A stretch of 50,860 nt of DNA from UBA1195 sp045598025. Its GTDB lineage: Bacteria > Bacteroidota > Bacteroidia > Bacteroidales > WCHB1-69. The stretch spans positions 1 through 50,860 of the forward strand of contig JAZLLH010000037.1 in assembly GCA_045598025.1 (NCBI GenBank), read 5' to 3'. Made by a program: the position numbers and the translations under genes. The notes under the pieces were generated by a model. The model saw only the letters and a list, made by a program, of their open reading frames with translations, was not told where the DNA came from and did no database searches. Shown one piece after another: positions 49,868-50,860 of this stretch (within the stretch, counting starts at the first letter, position 1; each line of letters starts with the position of its first letter).

Positions 49868-50584
49868 ATGCGCAAAATGTTTGTCATGCTGCTGGTGCTG
49901 GCTGTCGGTCAGGTATCGGCACAAAAAAAGTGGAATTACAATTTCGGTTTGGGCGGTTCGCTGAAAAGCGGCAACGTCAACATGATTACTTTGACCAATA
50001 CCGGTGGAGTGGAACGCAACGACAGTACCCTCGCTTTCAGTGCGGATTACGGTATTGTATACGGTGAAAAGGATCATGAAGAGTATGATAAGGGCTTGAC
50101 CGCCAATGTCAAATTCGACCTCTGGCAGTATTCCCGCTGGTCACCGTTCTTTTCCGCATCCTACATCAATAATAAATACAAAGGCTACAATTACAAGACA
50201 AGTCTGCTGTTGGGTGCCAAATACCGCATTTACACCAGCCCGAAGTGTGATTATTCCATCAGTGCCGCCTATGTATACGACTTTGTGGAATATACCAAGG
50301 CCAATGACGCATTGAAACCGCAGGTTTCCCGTATTTCATTGAGAGTTAAAATCAAACAGAAAATAGGCGATGGCGTATCGCTTAAACATACGACTTTTTA
50401 TCAGCCTTCCCTGATGGATTTCGGAGGCGATTTCATCGTTACCAGCGTTACCTCTCTGGAGACCAAGCTGAGCAGCAACCTGTTTTTCGACGTCAATTTC
50501 AATTACGAATACCGCAGCCTGGTGCCAGAGGGAATCAAGCCTCAGGATATTACCACCGGTGTTTCCCTGAAATTGAAATTCTGA
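49868..50584 (+). CDS. DUF481 outer-membrane beta-barrel protein
   Basis: A 238-residue exported protein. The signal peptide ends near residue 19 (GQVSAQ). The rest is a row of amphipathic strands (GGSLKSGNVNMITLTNTGGV at the start) ending with GVSLKLKF, a barrel-type terminus. DUF481 proteins are thought to sit in the outer membrane; the function is unknown. It is probably co-transcribed with the upstream aldo/keto-reductase-like gene. An insertion sequence begins about 57 bases downstream. Confidence 0.8.
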   Translation: MRKMFVMLLVLAVGQVSAQKKWNYNFGLGGSLKSGNVNMITLTNTGGVERNDSTLAFSADYGIVYGEKDHEEYDKGLTANVKFDLWQYSRWSPFFSASYINNKYKGYNYKTSLLLGAKYRIYTSPKCDYSISAAYVYDFVEYTKANDALKPQVSRISLRVKIKQKIGDGVSLKHTTFYQPSLMDFGGDFIVTSVTSLETKLSSNLFFDVNFNYEYRSLVPEGIKPQDITTGVSLKLKF

Positions 50585-50640
50585 CCCTAAGGGAAGCGCG
50601 AACCGCAATCGCCTTTCCGACTTGAGTCCTGTCAAGGGCA

Positions 50641-50860
50641 TGTTGACTAGTCCTAAATAACCGTTACAGGTTTTTACTGTGCAAAAATACTATTTAAACG
50701 CTGTCGGAAGCTTTCGACCGCGTTTTTTGTCTGCTTTCTTATAAGTTTTTATTTTTAAAGTGCATTGTTGGTGCATATATTCGGGAGTATTATAACCGCA
50801 GGACATGTGCGGTCTTTTTGTGTTATATGTGGTCACGGACTCTTTGACGACTTTCTTCAT
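50641..50860 (-). mobile_element. IS3-family insertion sequence, one end (continues beyond window)
   Basis: From about 50641 the sequence no longer resembles its surroundings. It holds TGACTAGTCCTAAATAACC (50645-50663), which looks like an IS terminal end with TG at its tip, and then the 3' end of an IS3 orfB transposase on the minus strand. The exact border and target duplication cannot be set, because only one end is in view. Confidence 0.75.
50690..50860 (-). CDS. IS3-family transposase OrfB, C-terminal part
   Basis: The last 56 codons of a transposase, cut by the right edge of the window; too short and open-ended to count as a complete gene here. The reading frame gives VKESVTTYNTKRPHMSCGYN followed by TPEYMHQ, the conserved end of the DDE integrase core of the IS3/IS150 group (usual form YN-x-x-RPH-x-x-L-x-x-x-TP). 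A basic tail, KKADKKRGRKLP, ends at the stop at 50690-50692. It carries out cut-and-paste or copy-out transposition together with OrfA. Whether the element is intact cannot be seen. Confidence 0.85.
   Translation of the reverse strand: MKKVVKESVTTYNTKRPHMSCGYNTPEYMHQQCTLKIKTYKKADKKRGRKLPTAFK

Noticed and set aside
50793..50818. Terminator-like hairpin ACCGC...GCGGT followed by T-run
   Set aside because: It lies inside the transposase coding frame (codons for KRPH to CGY), so the pairing is more likely a by-product of coding sequence.

Overview
The window looks like chromosomal DNA of an anaerobic member of the Bacteroidales (phylum Bacteroidota); the family cannot be fixed by reading alone. 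Signs are: promoters with the Bacteroidota -7 box TAnnTTTG and mostly A-rich leaders instead of Shine-Dalgarno sites; a type IX secretion (T9SS) C-terminal sorting domain; the gene order porG-uppS-bamA-skp; tRNA genes without encoded CCA; an anaerobe's oxygen-defence set (reverse rubrerythrin, flavodiiron protein, superoxide reductase); and ATP-type PEP carboxykinase.

Layout. 1-746: end of a glycosyltransferase gene. 932-4319 (minus): five-gene operon fprA, flavin reductase/rubredoxin, ferritin, PerR, reverse rubrerythrin, with a PerR-box-like site on its promoter. 4499-5356: SAM hydroxide adenosyltransferase. 5346-9913 (minus): heterodisulfide-reductase-like redox complex followed by the CCA-adding enzyme. 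9991-15266 (minus): flippase-like protein, RfaE2-type adenylyltransferase, LysM/glucosaminidase, seryl-tRNA synthetase, LolC/E-like permease. 15463-19224: large T9SS-exported repeat protein, followed by the outer-membrane biogenesis operon porG-uppS-bamA-skp (19364-24142). 24232-25651 (minus): tRNA-Ser and tRNA-Pro, then an ATP-grasp gene. 25693-27748 (minus): arginine decarboxylase and an OmpR-like protein with a degenerate receiver. 28021-29617: divergent superoxide reductase and OxyR. 29740-31696: groES-groEL. 31838-32857: lipoprotein and a (p)ppGpp-hydrolase-like HD protein. 33115-38952: alpha-2-macroglobulin-like protein.

38949-44548 (minus) holds the most unusual unit: a PrsW-like membrane protein, a membrane-anchored SpoIIE-type phosphatase with a periplasmic sensor, an RsbW-like kinase, an RsbV-like STAS protein, a diacylglycerol-kinase-family lipid kinase and a RelA/SpoT-type (p)ppGpp synthetase, tightly packed and with no sigma factor. 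Upstream, tRNA-Ala and pckA run in the same direction with no visible terminator. 46401-50584 holds rsmI, an M28 peptidase, a ferredoxin-fused aldo/keto-reductase-like lipoprotein and a DUF481 protein. The right edge cuts into an IS3-family insertion sequence.

Themes. Oxygen and peroxide defence is encoded twice, under two sensors (PerR operon; OxyR beside superoxide reductase). Envelope biogenesis takes up much of the middle. Alarmone synthesis and breakdown genes lie about 6 kb apart, on either side of the macroglobulin gene, and the synthetase is tied to a partner-switching module. No gene-free stretch exceeds 300 bases; the longest gaps (about 180-275 bases, between divergent genes and upstream of speA) hold the promoters, hairpins and terminators listed below.
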